Positions 19,824 through 28,759 of a stretch of 64,000 nucleotides of DNA are shown one piece after another; within the stretch, counting starts at the first letter, position 1, and every line of letters starts with the position of its first letter. The notes beneath the pieces were generated by a model. It was given only the letters and a program-made list of their open reading frames with translations, ran no database searches and was not told the DNA's origin. Position numbers and translations under genes: made by a program. The stretch covers positions 278,125 through 342,124 of the forward strand of contig NZ_BMUZ01000002.1 of the NCBI RefSeq assembly GCF_014650455.1. Reading direction: 5' to 3'. This DNA comes from Streptomyces xanthochromogenes. GTDB lineage: Bacteria; Actinomycetota; Actinomycetes; Streptomycetales; Streptomycetaceae.

Positions 19824-20924
19824 CTATAGGTCGAGCACCAGCTTCTTTCCGAGGCACCTCGATACACAGATCAGCATCGAGCCGTCGCGCTCCGCGGGCG
19901 TGAGCAACTCGTCGCGGTGGTCGATCTCCCCTTCCAGGACGCGCTGTTGGCATGTTCCGCAGAAGCCCTGCTCGCACGAGTAGGTGACGCCCGGCACCTC
20001 CGTGCGCAGCACCGAGAGGAGCGAGCGGTCCGCCGGAACGGGGAGCGTACGCCCCGAGCGGCGCAGCTCGACCTCGAACCCGGCGCCCGCCGTGGCCGCG
20101 CCGGGCGCGAAGCGCTCCAGGTACGGGGTGCGGCCGGGGCCGAGCGCGACGCCGACCGCGTCCATCAGCGGCTCGGGCCCGCAGCAGTACACGGCCGCGT
20201 CCGCGGGCGATGCGCCGAGGAACGCCACGAGGTCCGGGGTCCCGGACTCGTCCTCCGGGACGACGGTGACCTTCCCGCCGAGCCGCTCGGTCCCGCCGGA
20301 CTCCCCGGTCCCGCCGAGCCCCACGATCTCGTCGAGGAACGGCATGGTGGCCCGTGAGCGACCGCCGTACAGCAGCCGCCACGGCGTGCCCGAGGCCTCA
20401 ACTGCTTTGATCATGGGCAGGATCGGCGTGATCCCGATGCCGCCCGCGATGAACACGTACGAGGCGCTCGGCACCAGCGGGAAGCGGTTGCGCGGCCCGC
20501 GCACCGACAGCTCCACCCCCTCCCGCAGCTGCTCGTGCACCTCGCGCGAACCGCCCCGGCCGCCCTCGACGAGCCGGGTGGCGACCGTGTACGCGGTGCG
20601 GTCGGCCGGGTCGCCGCAGAGCGAGTACTGCCGCACGAGACCGGAGGGCAGCACCAGATCGAGATGGGCGCCGGGCTCCCACGCGGGCAGCTCGGACCGG
20701 TCCGGGGCTGCGAGGCGCAGGCGTACGACGCCTTCGGCGGGCCCGGCGCGCTCGGTGACGGTCAGCCTGAGGGCGACGGTGGAACGCCGGGTGCCGTGCC
20801 CCGAGACGGGTTCTTCGAGGGCGGGCATCGGCCACAGTGGCGAGGCCCCGATGCGTCGGCGCAGCGCCCGCCGGGCGAGCAGCGCGGCGCCGGCGGCCAG
20901 GGCGACGGTGGTGGCACGTCGCAT
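19824..20924 (-). CDS. Flavin/NAD/2Fe-2S oxidoreductase (phthalate dioxygenase reductase type)
   Basis: 366 residues. The N-terminus carries a short hydrophobic segment (TTVALAAGAALLARRAL) and a linker. Then come an FMN-binding barrel (VRQYSLCGDP), an NAD domain (VFIAGGIGITPILPMI; VYCCGPEPLM) and a C-terminal plant-type 2Fe-2S domain with YSCEQGFCGTCQQ and a later Cys in MLICVS. It passes electrons from NAD(P)H to a partner oxygenase or di-iron enzyme. The gene before it encodes a likely di-iron protein, only 1 bp between stop and start, so that protein is the likely partner. Confidence 0.9.
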   Translation of the reverse strand: MRRATTVALAAGAALLARRALRRRIGASPLWPMPALEEPVSGHGTRRSTVALRLTVTERAGPAEGVVRLRLAAPDRSELPAWEPGAHLDLVLPSGLVRQYSLCGDPADRTAYTVATRLVEGGRGGSREVHEQLREGVELSVRGPRNRFPLVPSASYVFIAGGIGITPILPMIKAVEASGTPWRLLYGGRSRATMPFLDEIVGLGGTGESGGTERLGGKVTVVPEDESGTPDLVAFLGASPADAAVYCCGPEPLMDAVGVALGPGRTPYLERFAPGAATAGAGFEVELRRSGRTLPVPADRSLLSVLRTEVPGVTYSCEQGFCGTCQQRVLEGEIDHRDELLTPAERDGSMLICVSRCLGKKLVLDL

Positions 20925-20925
20925 G

Positions 20926-21813
20926 TCAGTGGCCTCCGTTGGCGCCGGGCGAGGAGGCGAGATAGGCCACGGCCTGGGCCGTGCTGCCCTCCTGCGAGGG
21001 GTGGTAGGTGCGGCTCAGATAGCGCGGGATCGACTTGAGCATGGACGGGGTGGAGGGCAGCATCCCCCGTTGGCCCGCGCGGTAGAACGCCCCGAGGCTC
21101 GCCCTGCCGACCGCCGGTGTCGGGTCGTTGTCCATGAAGAAGCGGGCCCCGCGCTGCCACAGGAAGGCGAGCGCGGTGAACGCGGTCGCCCAGGTGCGCA
21201 CCCGGCGCCGGTAGCCCCCGTCGACGTGCATGAACAGCTCGAAGGCCACCGAACGGTGCTCGACCTCCTCCGCGCCGTGCCAGCGCAGCAGGTCCAGCAT
21301 CGTCGGGTCGGCGCCGCGCCGGTCCAGGGTCTCGGCGTTGAGGATCCAGTTGCCGAGGAACGCGGTGTAGTGCTCGATCGCCGCGATGGTGGCGACCCGC
21401 TCCATCAGCCACCACCGGCGGGCCCGGCCCGGCGGCAGCGTACGGTCCCCGAGCAGCTTCTCGAACAGCCAGTCCACCTGCGCCGTGTACGGCGTCGGGT
21501 CGAGGCCGAGCTTCTTCAGATGGGGGAGTACGTCGTCGTGCGCGGCGGAGTGCATCGCCTCCTGGCCGATGAAGCCGATGACGTCCTCGCGCAGCCGGTC
21601 GTCCGTGATGAGCGGCAGGACCTGCTTGTACACGTGCACGAACCAGCGCTCACCGGCCGGCAGCAACAGGTGCAGCACGTTGATGGTGTGGCCGGTGAAC
21701 GGGTCGCCCGGTATCCAGTGCAGCGGGGTGTTCTCCCACGCGAACGAGACGTTCCGGGCCTTGAGCTCGATGCGCTCCTCCGCGACCGGAGCGGGCTGCG
21801 GCGTATTAGACAT
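20926..21813 (-). CDS. Metal-dependent hydrolase-family (di-iron-type) protein
   Basis: 295 residues of the PF10118-type metal-dependent hydrolase family. Likely metal ligands are in IGQEAMHSAAHDD, AIEHYTAF and AEEVEHRSVAFE, the spaced Glu/Glu-x-x-His pattern of a helical-bundle di-iron site. A long hydrophobic helix with bulky aromatic residues follows (ALAFLWQRGARFFMD). With the NAD-dependent 2Fe-2S reductase directly downstream, an oxidative role (hydroxylation or desaturation of a lipid-like substrate) is an attractive inference. The family name 'hydrolase' is historical. Confidence 0.82.
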   Translation of the reverse strand: MSNTPQPAPVAEERIELKARNVSFAWENTPLHWIPGDPFTGHTINVLHLLLPAGERWFVHVYKQVLPLITDDRLREDVIGFIGQEAMHSAAHDDVLPHLKKLGLDPTPYTAQVDWLFEKLLGDRTLPPGRARRWWLMERVATIAAIEHYTAFLGNWILNAETLDRRGADPTMLDLLRWHGAEEVEHRSVAFELFMHVDGGYRRRVRTWATAFTALAFLWQRGARFFMDNDPTPAVGRASLGAFYRAGQRGMLPSTPSMLKSIPRYLSRTYHPSQEGSTAQAVAYLASSPGANGGH

Positions 21814-21875
21814 GGCGTCAATGTACTGACGGGTACGCCGCAGCGACAGGGGTCCGCACCGGATTGTTCGGAGAA

Positions 21876-21894
21876 GGCCCCCGGGCCGGGGGCC
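21876..21894 (-). terminator. Hairpin after the sigma-like membrane protein gene
   Basis: GGCCCCC and GGGGGCC form a 7-bp stem with a GGGCC loop, six bases past the stop of the gene at 21901-23835; followed on the coding strand by TTCTCC. Probable terminator. Confidence 0.5.
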
Positions 21895-21900
21895 GTGGTG

Positions 21901-23835
21901 TCAACGCAGGGTGCTGATCGGACTCCCGTCCGCGAGCCGCCCGTTGAGCTCGGCGCGCGCCCCTTCCTTGGCCCGCACGGCCAGGAGGTTCCCCTTCTCG
22001 GTGCCGGACATCCCGCCCGACAGGGTCACCGAGGACACCTGCGGGCTGCCCGCCGCGAGCACGAACCAGTTGCCGCCGCGCGACTTCCACAGCACCCCGG
22101 CGAGCACCCGCGCCTCACGCGATCCGCAGGACGCGGAGTTCTCGGCGCGGGCCGCGATCGCCCCCGGCGCGAGCCGCTCGGAGGGCGCCTGGAACTGGGC
22201 GAACACCCGGCTGCCCGCGCCCCGCCAGGTCTCGGCCCGGGTGCAGATCCAGCCGGCGGTGCCGTTGTTCTCGGGCAGCGCCTGCTGTGCGAACTGCCAG
22301 TCGTTGACCGACCGCACCCCGTGCGAGCGGACGGTGGGCAGCAGACACGCGGTGCGGGCCCAGCCCTCGCGTGCGGAGCGGTCCCCGACGTCGCGGGGGT
22401 CCGACGGCGGCCCCCAGGTGAGCCGGGCCGGAGCCAGCTCGCCGAGGTCGGTGACGAGCCGCACCCCGCTGTCGTCGTGGAGTTCGAGTGCGTCCCAGGA
22501 CGTGCACTGGCGGGCCTGCGTGGGCGACACGACCGGGTCGGTCACCCCGTAGGTGTCCCGGTGCAGCGGCCGAGCCGCCGCGCCCGGCGTCAGCAGATCG
22601 CGTACGGAGGCCTCGCGCACCCAAGGCGCCGTCAGATAGCGCACGTTGCCGTCGGTGCGGCCCACCACCAGGGCGCCCGCGGACGCGAGGTCGGCGGCGT
22701 CCACCCGGGCGAAGTCGAGCGCGGCCCCGGCCGTGCCCTCGTGCGGCTCGGCATAGCGGGCGACCCGCAGACCGTCGTAGAGCAGGACCACCCTGGCCCG
22801 ATCCACATCGCCGGCGAACAGGAGTTGGGGCGCGCCCATCGGCGGACCGGCCGGGGTGCCCGGCGTCGCCGAGACCTGTACCGAGGGGCCCGGCCTGGCC
22901 CACACGGCCAGCGCCCGCCGCAGCAGCCCCGAGTCCCCGAGCAGATCGCCCCGGGCCGGCCAGACGGAGAAGTCGCTGCGCGTCGCGGTCGTCCACGCCG
23001 TGGGCTCCACCCGCAGCAGATGGGCGGGGTCGAGCGCGGCCTGAGCCGCCGGGTTCTGCGCGTAGGAGGGCGCGGCCGCGCCGTCGGGCCCCCAGCCGTC
23101 GTCCGGCAGCCCGATCAGCGCGCCGCACACCACGAGGGCGGCGACGGCCGCGAGCGCGGCCCGGCCGTGCTGGCGCCGCCGCATCAGATCGGTGGGCCTG
23201 GCCTGGAGCGAGCAGGGGTCGAACTCGGCGGATTCCAGGAGGGCCGAGCGCGACTCGTGCTCGCCCGCCTCGACGAGGGCCCGGCGGGCGTCGCCGACCC
23301 CGGCCGCGGTCAGCTCGGCGCCCACCGCGTCGTCGCTGAGCCGTTCGAGACCGCGCAGCACGTAGGCCGCACGGGCCGGCCCGGACAGGGCGGAAAGGCG
23401 CTGGTCCAGGGCGAGTTCATCGGCGCCGCCCGAGCGCGGGAACAGTCGCAGGCCCCAGACCTGGGGCAGCAGCGGCGGGAGCTGGGCGCGCTTGGGCCAG
23501 GCCCTGCGGCGCAGCGGCAGCCCCGCTTCGAGCGCCTGGCGCACCACCCGGCGCCGCACGTACACGTACCCCGGGTCGACACCGGCCCCGGGCCGCCGGG
23601 CCCCCGGGATCAGCCCCTCCTCGGCGCCGTCACCGGGGCCGCCGCGGCCGCGCGGCAGCGAGCGCTGCACGATCGCGTGCGCGGTCAGCACCCGGCGGTT
23701 GCGCCCGAGGGAGGGCGGCAGTACGAGGTAGGCGAGCCGCACCAGTCGCGGATAGTGCTCGACGAGCGCGGCCTCGGCCTGCTCGACGCCGACGCTGGGG
23801 GCGGGTGGGTTGAGGATGTCCTGCTCTGGGGCCAC
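21901..23835 (-). CDS. Membrane-anchored protein with degenerate sigma-factor-like N-terminal region
   Basis: About 644 residues; I do not recognise a named family. Residues 20-60 (EAALVEHYPRLVRLAYLVLP) resemble the start of an ECF sigma factor. Residues 155-195 (LSALSGPARAAYVLRGLERL, then SDDAVGAELTAAG) resemble a region-4 helix-turn-helix. A single membrane segment (AALAAVAALVVCGALIGLP, near residue 230) separates these from a roughly 400-residue outer part with several Cys residues and no enzyme motif I know. The layout suggests a sensor or degenerate regulator that faces both sides of the membrane. The start is uncertain (GTG 23835 or TTG 23844); no ribosome-binding site is evident. Confidence 0.7.
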   Translation of the reverse strand: MAPEQDILNPPAPSVGVEQAEAALVEHYPRLVRLAYLVLPPSLGRNRRVLTAHAIVQRSLPRGRGGPGDGAEEGLIPGARRPGAGVDPGYVYVRRRVVRQALEAGLPLRRRAWPKRAQLPPLLPQVWGLRLFPRSGGADELALDQRLSALSGPARAAYVLRGLERLSDDAVGAELTAAGVGDARRALVEAGEHESRSALLESAEFDPCSLQARPTDLMRRRQHGRAALAAVAALVVCGALIGLPDDGWGPDGAAAPSYAQNPAAQAALDPAHLLRVEPTAWTTATRSDFSVWPARGDLLGDSGLLRRALAVWARPGPSVQVSATPGTPAGPPMGAPQLLFAGDVDRARVVLLYDGLRVARYAEPHEGTAGAALDFARVDAADLASAGALVVGRTDGNVRYLTAPWVREASVRDLLTPGAAARPLHRDTYGVTDPVVSPTQARQCTSWDALELHDDSGVRLVTDLGELAPARLTWGPPSDPRDVGDRSAREGWARTACLLPTVRSHGVRSVNDWQFAQQALPENNGTAGWICTRAETWRGAGSRVFAQFQAPSERLAPGAIAARAENSASCGSREARVLAGVLWKSRGGNWFVLAAGSPQVSSVTLSGGMSGTEKGNLLAVRAKEGARAELNGRLADGSPISTLR

Positions 23836-23921
23836 GTTCAGCAAAACGAGCGAATGTGGAGATGGTCACCCCGCACCCAACCGGCCGGGGTATCAGGCGA
23901 GTTGACGACGCCGTGAGGTGA

Positions 23922-24716
23922 TCACGCGATGAGCCGTTCGCGCAGCCGGGCCACCGCGTCGTCCGGCACCCCGAGGCCCTCGCGGACGTACTTCTCCATC
24001 GATCCGTACGTCGAGTCGACCTCGTCGAGCGCCGCCTCCAGGTACGCGGGCACCACGCCGATGATGGCGAGCGCGATCTCGGGGTCGCCGCCCTGTGCGA
24101 CGAAGCCCTCGATGAGCGGGGCGAAGGCCTGGCGCACCGCCGGATTGACCGACAGGTACTCGCGCTCGACGGTCGCCCCGTCGGCGCCGAGCAGCGCCAG
24201 GATCACCGTCGCGCCCCAGCCGGTGCGGTCCTTGCCCGCCGTGCAGTGGAAGAGCAGCGGGCCCGCGTCCGCGGCGGCGAGCTCGGTCAGCAGGGTGCGG
24301 TAGGCGGCGCGGGCCGAACCGGAGGAGACGAGCGAGCGGTAGGTGTCCGCGAACAGGGCCTGCGCCTTGCCCCCGCCGAGGTGCTCCTCGGCCACGACCG
24401 GGTCGGCCAGGATGTGCTTGAGCTGGGCGGCGGCGGGCGCCCCGGCCTCCGACAGCTTGTCCGCGAGCGCGTCGGCGATCAGGAGCCGGGTGCCGTCCGG
24501 CACCCGGTCGGGGTGGTCGGCGCGCTCGGCGTCGGTGCGCAGGTCCAGGACCGTGCGCAGCCCGAGCCCGGCCACCGCCGGGTCGGCGGCCGGGTCCATG
24601 CGGTCGAGCTGGCCGGCCCGGAAGACCAGGCCCGGGCGGACCGTACGGCCGCCGGACAGCGGGGTGGAGCCGAGGTCGCGGAGGTTGGCGACGGTGGTGG
24701 CGGGAATCGCGATCAT
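23922..24716 (-). CDS. Tyrosine-protein phosphatase (dual-specificity-like)
   Basis: 264-residue phosphatase of the bacterial PtpA/LipA-like tyrosine phosphatase family (Y_phosphatase3 type). The phosphate loop HCTAGKDRTG carries Cys158 and Arg164; Lys and Asp inside the loop are typical of this subgroup, which can also act on phosphoinositides. N-terminal NLRDLGSTPLSGGRTVRPG is the usual substrate-side motif. I place the start at the ATG at 24716 (MIAIPATT), with AGGAG ten bases upstream. Cytoplasmic. It follows a membrane-protein gene on the same strand by 28 bp. Confidence 0.9.
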   Translation of the reverse strand: MIAIPATTVANLRDLGSTPLSGGRTVRPGLVFRAGQLDRMDPAADPAVAGLGLRTVLDLRTDAERADHPDRVPDGTRLLIADALADKLSEAGAPAAAQLKHILADPVVAEEHLGGGKAQALFADTYRSLVSSGSARAAYRTLLTELAAADAGPLLFHCTAGKDRTGWGATVILALLGADGATVEREYLSVNPAVRQAFAPLIEGFVAQGGDPEIALAIIGVVPAYLEAALDEVDSTYGSMEKYVREGLGVPDDAVARLRERLIA

Positions 24717-24744
24717 GGGTGGGCGGCTCCTGAGCGGGTGGAAT

Positions 24745-25365
24745 CTACCGGTTTGCAACCGAACGGTAGTCCACGACGTCCGAACGGTGGTCGATGACTC
24801 CCGCCACCCCGAGACCGAGCCCCAGTGCCGCGAAGTGTCCCGCGTCCGTGAAGGTGCGCCCGCGGTCCAGGAGGGGCTTGGCGGCCAGCGCGAGCAGGGC
24901 GAGCCGGGCGCCGCCGCGCAGCGGGCCGCGCGGCAGGGCCGAGGTCAGGGCCCCCAGGACCGCGTAGAAGCCGTAGCTGGTGCCCACGTCCAGGGCGGCG
25001 CGGGTGGCGGGCGAGGGACGGCCGGCGCGCAGGCCCCCGTACACCAGGAGCGTGGCTCCCGTGTGCCCGAACAGGAACACCCCGGCCGTCCACCAGGCGC
25101 CGTGCGCGTACTCCGCGTAGCCGAGGACGGCCAGGAGGAGCAGCGCGTAGGGCAGCTCCATGGGCTCCTCGACGAGGAGCGCGCTGGTGACGAGGGTGGA
25201 CCAGCGGCCGGCCGCCAGGTTGTCGACGTTGGTGGAGCACGAGCGCAGCAGGTCCCGGCGGGCCGGACCGGCGAGCAGGCGCCTGCTCGCGTGCGCGAGG
25301 AGCTGGACGCCGCCGACGTAGGCGGGAGCGAGGGTGGGTACACGCATGCCCCCATGATCCGGCAT
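24745..25365 (-). CDS. Rhomboid-like integral membrane protein
   Basis: 206 residues with five to six hydrophobic segments (YALLLLAVLGYAEYAHGAWW; AGVFLFGHTGATLLVYGGL; SYGFYAVLGALTSAL; ARLALLALAA; AGHFAALGLGLGVAGVI). The GHTGAT and GHFAALGLG motifs recall the rhomboid-like fold, but no clear catalytic GxSx serine is visible, so protease activity is doubtful. An in-frame ATG at 25347 (MRVPTLAP) may be the true start. Divergent from the small lipoprotein gene at 25447. Confidence 0.65.
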   Translation of the reverse strand: MPDHGGMRVPTLAPAYVGGVQLLAHASRRLLAGPARRDLLRSCSTNVDNLAAGRWSTLVTSALLVEEPMELPYALLLLAVLGYAEYAHGAWWTAGVFLFGHTGATLLVYGGLRAGRPSPATRAALDVGTSYGFYAVLGALTSALPRGPLRGGARLALLALAAKPLLDRGRTFTDAGHFAALGLGLGVAGVIDHRSDVVDYRSVANR

Positions 25366-25446
25366 CGCGCGAGCGGGCCGCCCATCGGCCCGGCAAGTAT
25401 CGCCAAGTCGCTTTATTCACAAGGGAGTTGGGGGCACGATGGGGTG

Positions 25447-25833
25447 ATGCGAAACGATGCGCGAGTGGTCCTCGGGGTGCTGGTGGCGGCCGTGGTCGTG
25501 ACCGGCTGCGGTTCCTCGTCCCCGCACCCGGACCCGACCGCGAGCGGCACCCTGGAGCAACTGGCCGCGCGGGCCGACTGCACGCCGGTCGTCTCGACGG
25601 ACTCCGCGGAGCTGCGCCAGGCCAACTGCACCACGAGGGACGGCCGTTACGTGCTCGCCACCTTCGCCACCGACCGGGGCCAGCGCGAGTGGATCAATGA
25701 GGCGAAGGACTACGGCGGTGTCTACCTGGTCGGCCGCAAGTGGGTGGCGGTGGGCGAGCAGCCCGTGGTCACGGCACTGCACGGCCGGCTCGGTGGCAGT
25801 GTCGAGACCGGGACCATGCATTCCGGACACTGA
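25447..25833 (+). CDS. Small lipoprotein
   Basis: 128 residues. The N-terminal hydrophobic segment ARVVLGVLVAAVVV ends in a lipobox TGCGSS, so it is probably exported and lipid-anchored. The mature part has two further cysteines (ADCTP, QANCTT) that could form a disulfide, and no recognised domain. An in-frame GTG lies one codon upstream. Found beside a membrane protein gene; function unknown. Confidence 0.72.
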   Translation: MRNDARVVLGVLVAAVVVTGCGSSSPHPDPTASGTLEQLAARADCTPVVSTDSAELRQANCTTRDGRYVLATFATDRGQREWINEAKDYGGVYLVGRKWVAVGEQPVVTALHGRLGGSVETGTMHSGH

Positions 25834-25883
25834 CCGGGTCGGCCGCGCAGCGGCAGACGCCCCCTCGCGTAGGACGCGGGAGG

Positions 25884-27383
25884 TCAGGCGCAGGAGCGCC
25901 CCGTGTTGATGCAGTTCACCGCCTTCCCCATCAGCTGATCGCTGAAGACGTCGATGAAGTCACCGTGATCGGTGACGGGCTTGTGCAGCTGCTCGGGGAA
26001 CGAGTCCACCGCGAACGCGCCGGCCTTGGCGGGCACGTCGTAGACGATGCGCTGCACCAGTTGGGGAATCGCCTTGAATCCGGCCGGGCAGGCACCCCGT
26101 TTGTCGGCGAAGGCGACATGGGTGCGGTGATTGGCGCTGTCGGTGTTCTTCCCGTCCCAGCAGCTCTGGAACTTGAAGGTACGGACCACGTTGCTGCCCT
26201 GGGGGCAGAGCGGGTATTTGTCCTTGAGCTGTCGGTTCTCGAATCCGGTGCAGCTCCAGGAGGCGTTGGCATTGGCATTGCCATTGGTGAACGCCTTCGC
26301 GTCACCGGTGATGATCCGTAGGAATTTGGGCATCGCGGTCACCTTGCCCACCGGGCTCCCGACGAATGTGATCGTCGCCTGCACGGGGGTCCGGATCTTT
26401 CCCAGGTTCTTGTCCTTGCCGCCGCCGTCGGCCTTCGCGTCCACGTCGTTGCCCTGATCCAGGACCCGTACGACCGGCCAGTAATAGGTGGACCTGTCGC
26501 CCTGGTTGCGGCAGCTGGTGCCGCCCCTGGCGAGGTCACCGTCGCTGGAGAAGGCGTCCGTCGCCTGGTTCCCGACGTAGTCGTGCATGTGGTGGGCGCC
26601 GTTGCTCACGCCGGGCGCCACGATGACGTTGTCGGGATTGCGCTTGCCGTTCTGGTTGCGGCCGCAGTCGCTGGTGAAGGTGCCGGTGGAGGCGCCGCGC
26701 CGGGGGGCGGGGGCGGCGACGTTCGGGCGTACGGAGCGGATGTCGACGAAGTCGCGGCGGGAGAGGCCGGAGGCGGAGGCGGCCGAAGCGGCGGCGACCG
26801 CTTGGCCGTCGCCCTGGCCGCTTGCCTGGTCACCGCCCTGGCCGTCGTCCTGCACGCCGGTGCGGTCACCGCGCGGGTCGCTGCCCTGGTCACCCGGCGC
26901 CGGTGCGTCGGCGGCCCGCATCGAACAGGCGGCCAGGCCCTTGCCGTTGAGGTCCGGCTGCCCGGTGGCGTCCGCGATCTGCCCGATCGAATCGGTCCGC
27001 TTCGCCTTCAGCGGGGCGAGCACCATGCGGTCCGCGAGGCCGGGGTCGCGCTGGATCCGGTCCTTGTTGTCGGCGAACTCGGTGTACGCGTCGGTGATCT
27101 GCGTATCGAGATCGGCGAGCTGCCGGTCGACCCGCGGCTTCGCCGCATCGGGCACGGTGGAAAGGGAATTGCCTACGTCCGGACAGTCGATGGTCGACAA
27201 CATGCGCATCTGTGACATGTCGTGCCCGGACGGCCCGCGGCCGCCCGCACCGCCCTCACTGGCGGAGGCGTAGAAATTGACCGCGGCGAGCCCGCCTCCG
27301 CCCAGGATGAGCGCGGCCGCGGCCAGCGTCATCCGGCGGGGGAGGGTCGGCCGTTTTCGGGGTGAGCGTGCGATGCGTCCCAT
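25884..27383 (-). CDS. Secreted DUF1996-domain protein
   Basis: 499 residues. A basic N-terminus and one hydrophobic segment (MTLAAAALILGGGGLAAV) indicate export or a signal anchor. A Gly/Asp/Gln-rich low-complexity linker occupies about residues 160-195. The C-terminal DUF1996 domain has FTSDCGRNQNGKRNPDNVI, PGVSNGAHHMHDYVGN, YYWPVVR, FQSCWDGKN and HRTHVAFADK. Conserved HMHDYVG and CWDGKN are hallmarks of this family, seen in secreted fungal and actinomycete proteins of unknown activity. AGGAG four bases before the ATG supports the start. Confidence 0.82.
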   Translation of the reverse strand: MGRIARSPRKRPTLPRRMTLAAAALILGGGGLAAVNFYASASEGGAGGRGPSGHDMSQMRMLSTIDCPDVGNSLSTVPDAAKPRVDRQLADLDTQITDAYTEFADNKDRIQRDPGLADRMVLAPLKAKRTDSIGQIADATGQPDLNGKGLAACSMRAADAPAPGDQGSDPRGDRTGVQDDGQGGDQASGQGDGQAVAAASAASASGLSRRDFVDIRSVRPNVAAPAPRRGASTGTFTSDCGRNQNGKRNPDNVIVAPGVSNGAHHMHDYVGNQATDAFSSDGDLARGGTSCRNQGDRSTYYWPVVRVLDQGNDVDAKADGGGKDKNLGKIRTPVQATITFVGSPVGKVTAMPKFLRIITGDAKAFTNGNANANASWSCTGFENRQLKDKYPLCPQGSNVVRTFKFQSCWDGKNTDSANHRTHVAFADKRGACPAGFKAIPQLVQRIVYDVPAKAGAFAVDSFPEQLHKPVTDHGDFIDVFSDQLMGKAVNCINTGRSCA

Positions 27384-27481
27384 GGAACTCCTTCGCTTGA
27401 AGCGCGCAGTTCCATACGGATGGGAACGGTGGGGCGTTCAACGGCTCAGGAGATTCACGGGAGTTGAGGAAACCCCCTCGG

Positions 27482-28636
27482 TCAGCGCGCCTGCTTCACC
27501 GCGCGCAGCACCACGAACTTCGGGTCGGAGGCCATGAGTTCGCACGTGCCGAACATCCGGCGCAGCTTGTCGTGGTAGCCGAGGTGGCGGTTGCCCACCA
27601 CCCGCAGCTCGCCGCCCTCGCGCAGGGCGGCCCGGGCATCCGCGAACATGCGCGAGGAGGTGCGGTCCGTCGTCGCCTGGTGGGTGTGGAACGGCGGGTT
27701 GTTGAGGACGAGGTCCGCGCTGCCGGGCGGGAAGTCCGCCAGGCCGTCACCGAGCCGGAACTCGGCCTCGCGGGCGGGCCCGGCACACATCCGGAAGGTG
27801 GCCTCGGCCGAGGCCATCGCCGGGTGCGACTCGTCGGCGAAGGTGATCCGCGCCTCCGGGTTCGCGAGCGCCGCGGCCGTGCCCACGATGCCGTTGCCGC
27901 AGCCCAGGTCCACCACGTGGTCGGGGCCGGTGCGCTCGGGCAGGTGCTGGAGCAGGAAACGGGTGCCGATGTCCAGGCGGTCGGCGCAGAACACCCCGGC
28001 GTGATTGGTGACCGCGAGGCCGGAGGCGGGGCCGATGCCCAGCTCAAGGGAGTACGTCAGCGGCCACGGGTTGCGCGGCCTGGAGAGCTTCGGGTCCGGG
28101 GTGGTGAAGATCAGCCGGGCCTTCTTCTCGGCCAGCGAGGTCTTCGTCGGACCCAGGATGCGCTCGAACAGGTTCAGCGTCGAGGTGTGGATCTCCTTGA
28201 CCATGCCGGCGCCGACCACGACCGTGCCCGCGTGCAGCGAGGGCGCGATCCGCTGGAGCTGGTCCTCCAGGAGCCCGAGGCTCTTGGGTACCCGTACGAG
28301 CAGCACGTCCACGCGCTCGGGCACCGCGGCCCGGGTCGACAGGAGACGTACCGCGTCGGGCGCGGAGCCGGCCCGCGCCAGGTTGGCCCGGGTCGCCTCC
28401 TGGGCCAGGAACGAGTCGCTGATCTGTACGGGGTGGTGCTCGGCGAGCGCCGTCGTGAGCGCACCCCAGCGGTCGCCGGTCACGACGACGGTCCCCGAGA
28501 GGTCCAGGTTCCCGATCTCGGCGAGGTGCCGCAGCAGATAGTCGTCGGCGGCGTCCCAGGCCCGCAGCGGGTCACGGGCGTCTTCGGGAAATCGGGTCAG
28601 GTCGTGCTCGCCCCAGGGCGTGATCATGCGGTTCAT
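27482..28636 (-). CDS. RlmG-like class I methyltransferase
   Basis: 384 residues with two methyltransferase-like halves: a degenerate N-terminal one (TVVVTGDRWGALTTALAEH) and a catalytic C-terminal one. The latter has the SAM loop VVDLGCGNGIVGTAAA and the N6/N2 guanine-type motif VLNNPPFHTH. Tandem halves with NPPFH are typical of RlmG/RsmC, which methylate guanine N2 in ribosomal RNA. Length matches RlmG. It follows the response-regulator gene by 114 bp on the same strand. The exact target base is not provable from sequence. Confidence 0.85.
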   Translation of the reverse strand: MNRMITPWGEHDLTRFPEDARDPLRAWDAADDYLLRHLAEIGNLDLSGTVVVTGDRWGALTTALAEHHPVQISDSFLAQEATRANLARAGSAPDAVRLLSTRAAVPERVDVLLVRVPKSLGLLEDQLQRIAPSLHAGTVVVGAGMVKEIHTSTLNLFERILGPTKTSLAEKKARLIFTTPDPKLSRPRNPWPLTYSLELGIGPASGLAVTNHAGVFCADRLDIGTRFLLQHLPERTGPDHVVDLGCGNGIVGTAAALANPEARITFADESHPAMASAEATFRMCAGPAREAEFRLGDGLADFPPGSADLVLNNPPFHTHQATTDRTSSRMFADARAALREGGELRVVGNRHLGYHDKLRRMFGTCELMASDPKFVVLRAVKQAR

Positions 28637-28676
28637 TGCTTGCCAGGCTAACCCGAAACCGTGGTCGTGCCCCGCC

Positions 28677-28759
28677 GTGGCGGCCGGGGCCGGTATCCGC
28701 CCGGGCTCGGCCCCGCGTCCGTGGCGGCCGGGGCCCGCATCCGCCCGGGTTCAGCCCCG
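28677..28759. repeat. 44-bp-period duplication of the response-regulator 3' end
   Basis: Two tandem copies of about 39 bp start at 28677 and 28721 (both begin GTGGCGGCCGGGGCC). The second copy includes the last codons and stop of the regulator gene at 28751. The first copy is a diverged duplicate in the downstream spacer, about five mismatches. Confidence 0.85.

Noticed and set aside
19984..23916. 1300-codon open frame on the plus strand
   Set aside because: Antisense to the reductase, hydrolase and sigma-like genes, with composition of a shadow frame and no domain.
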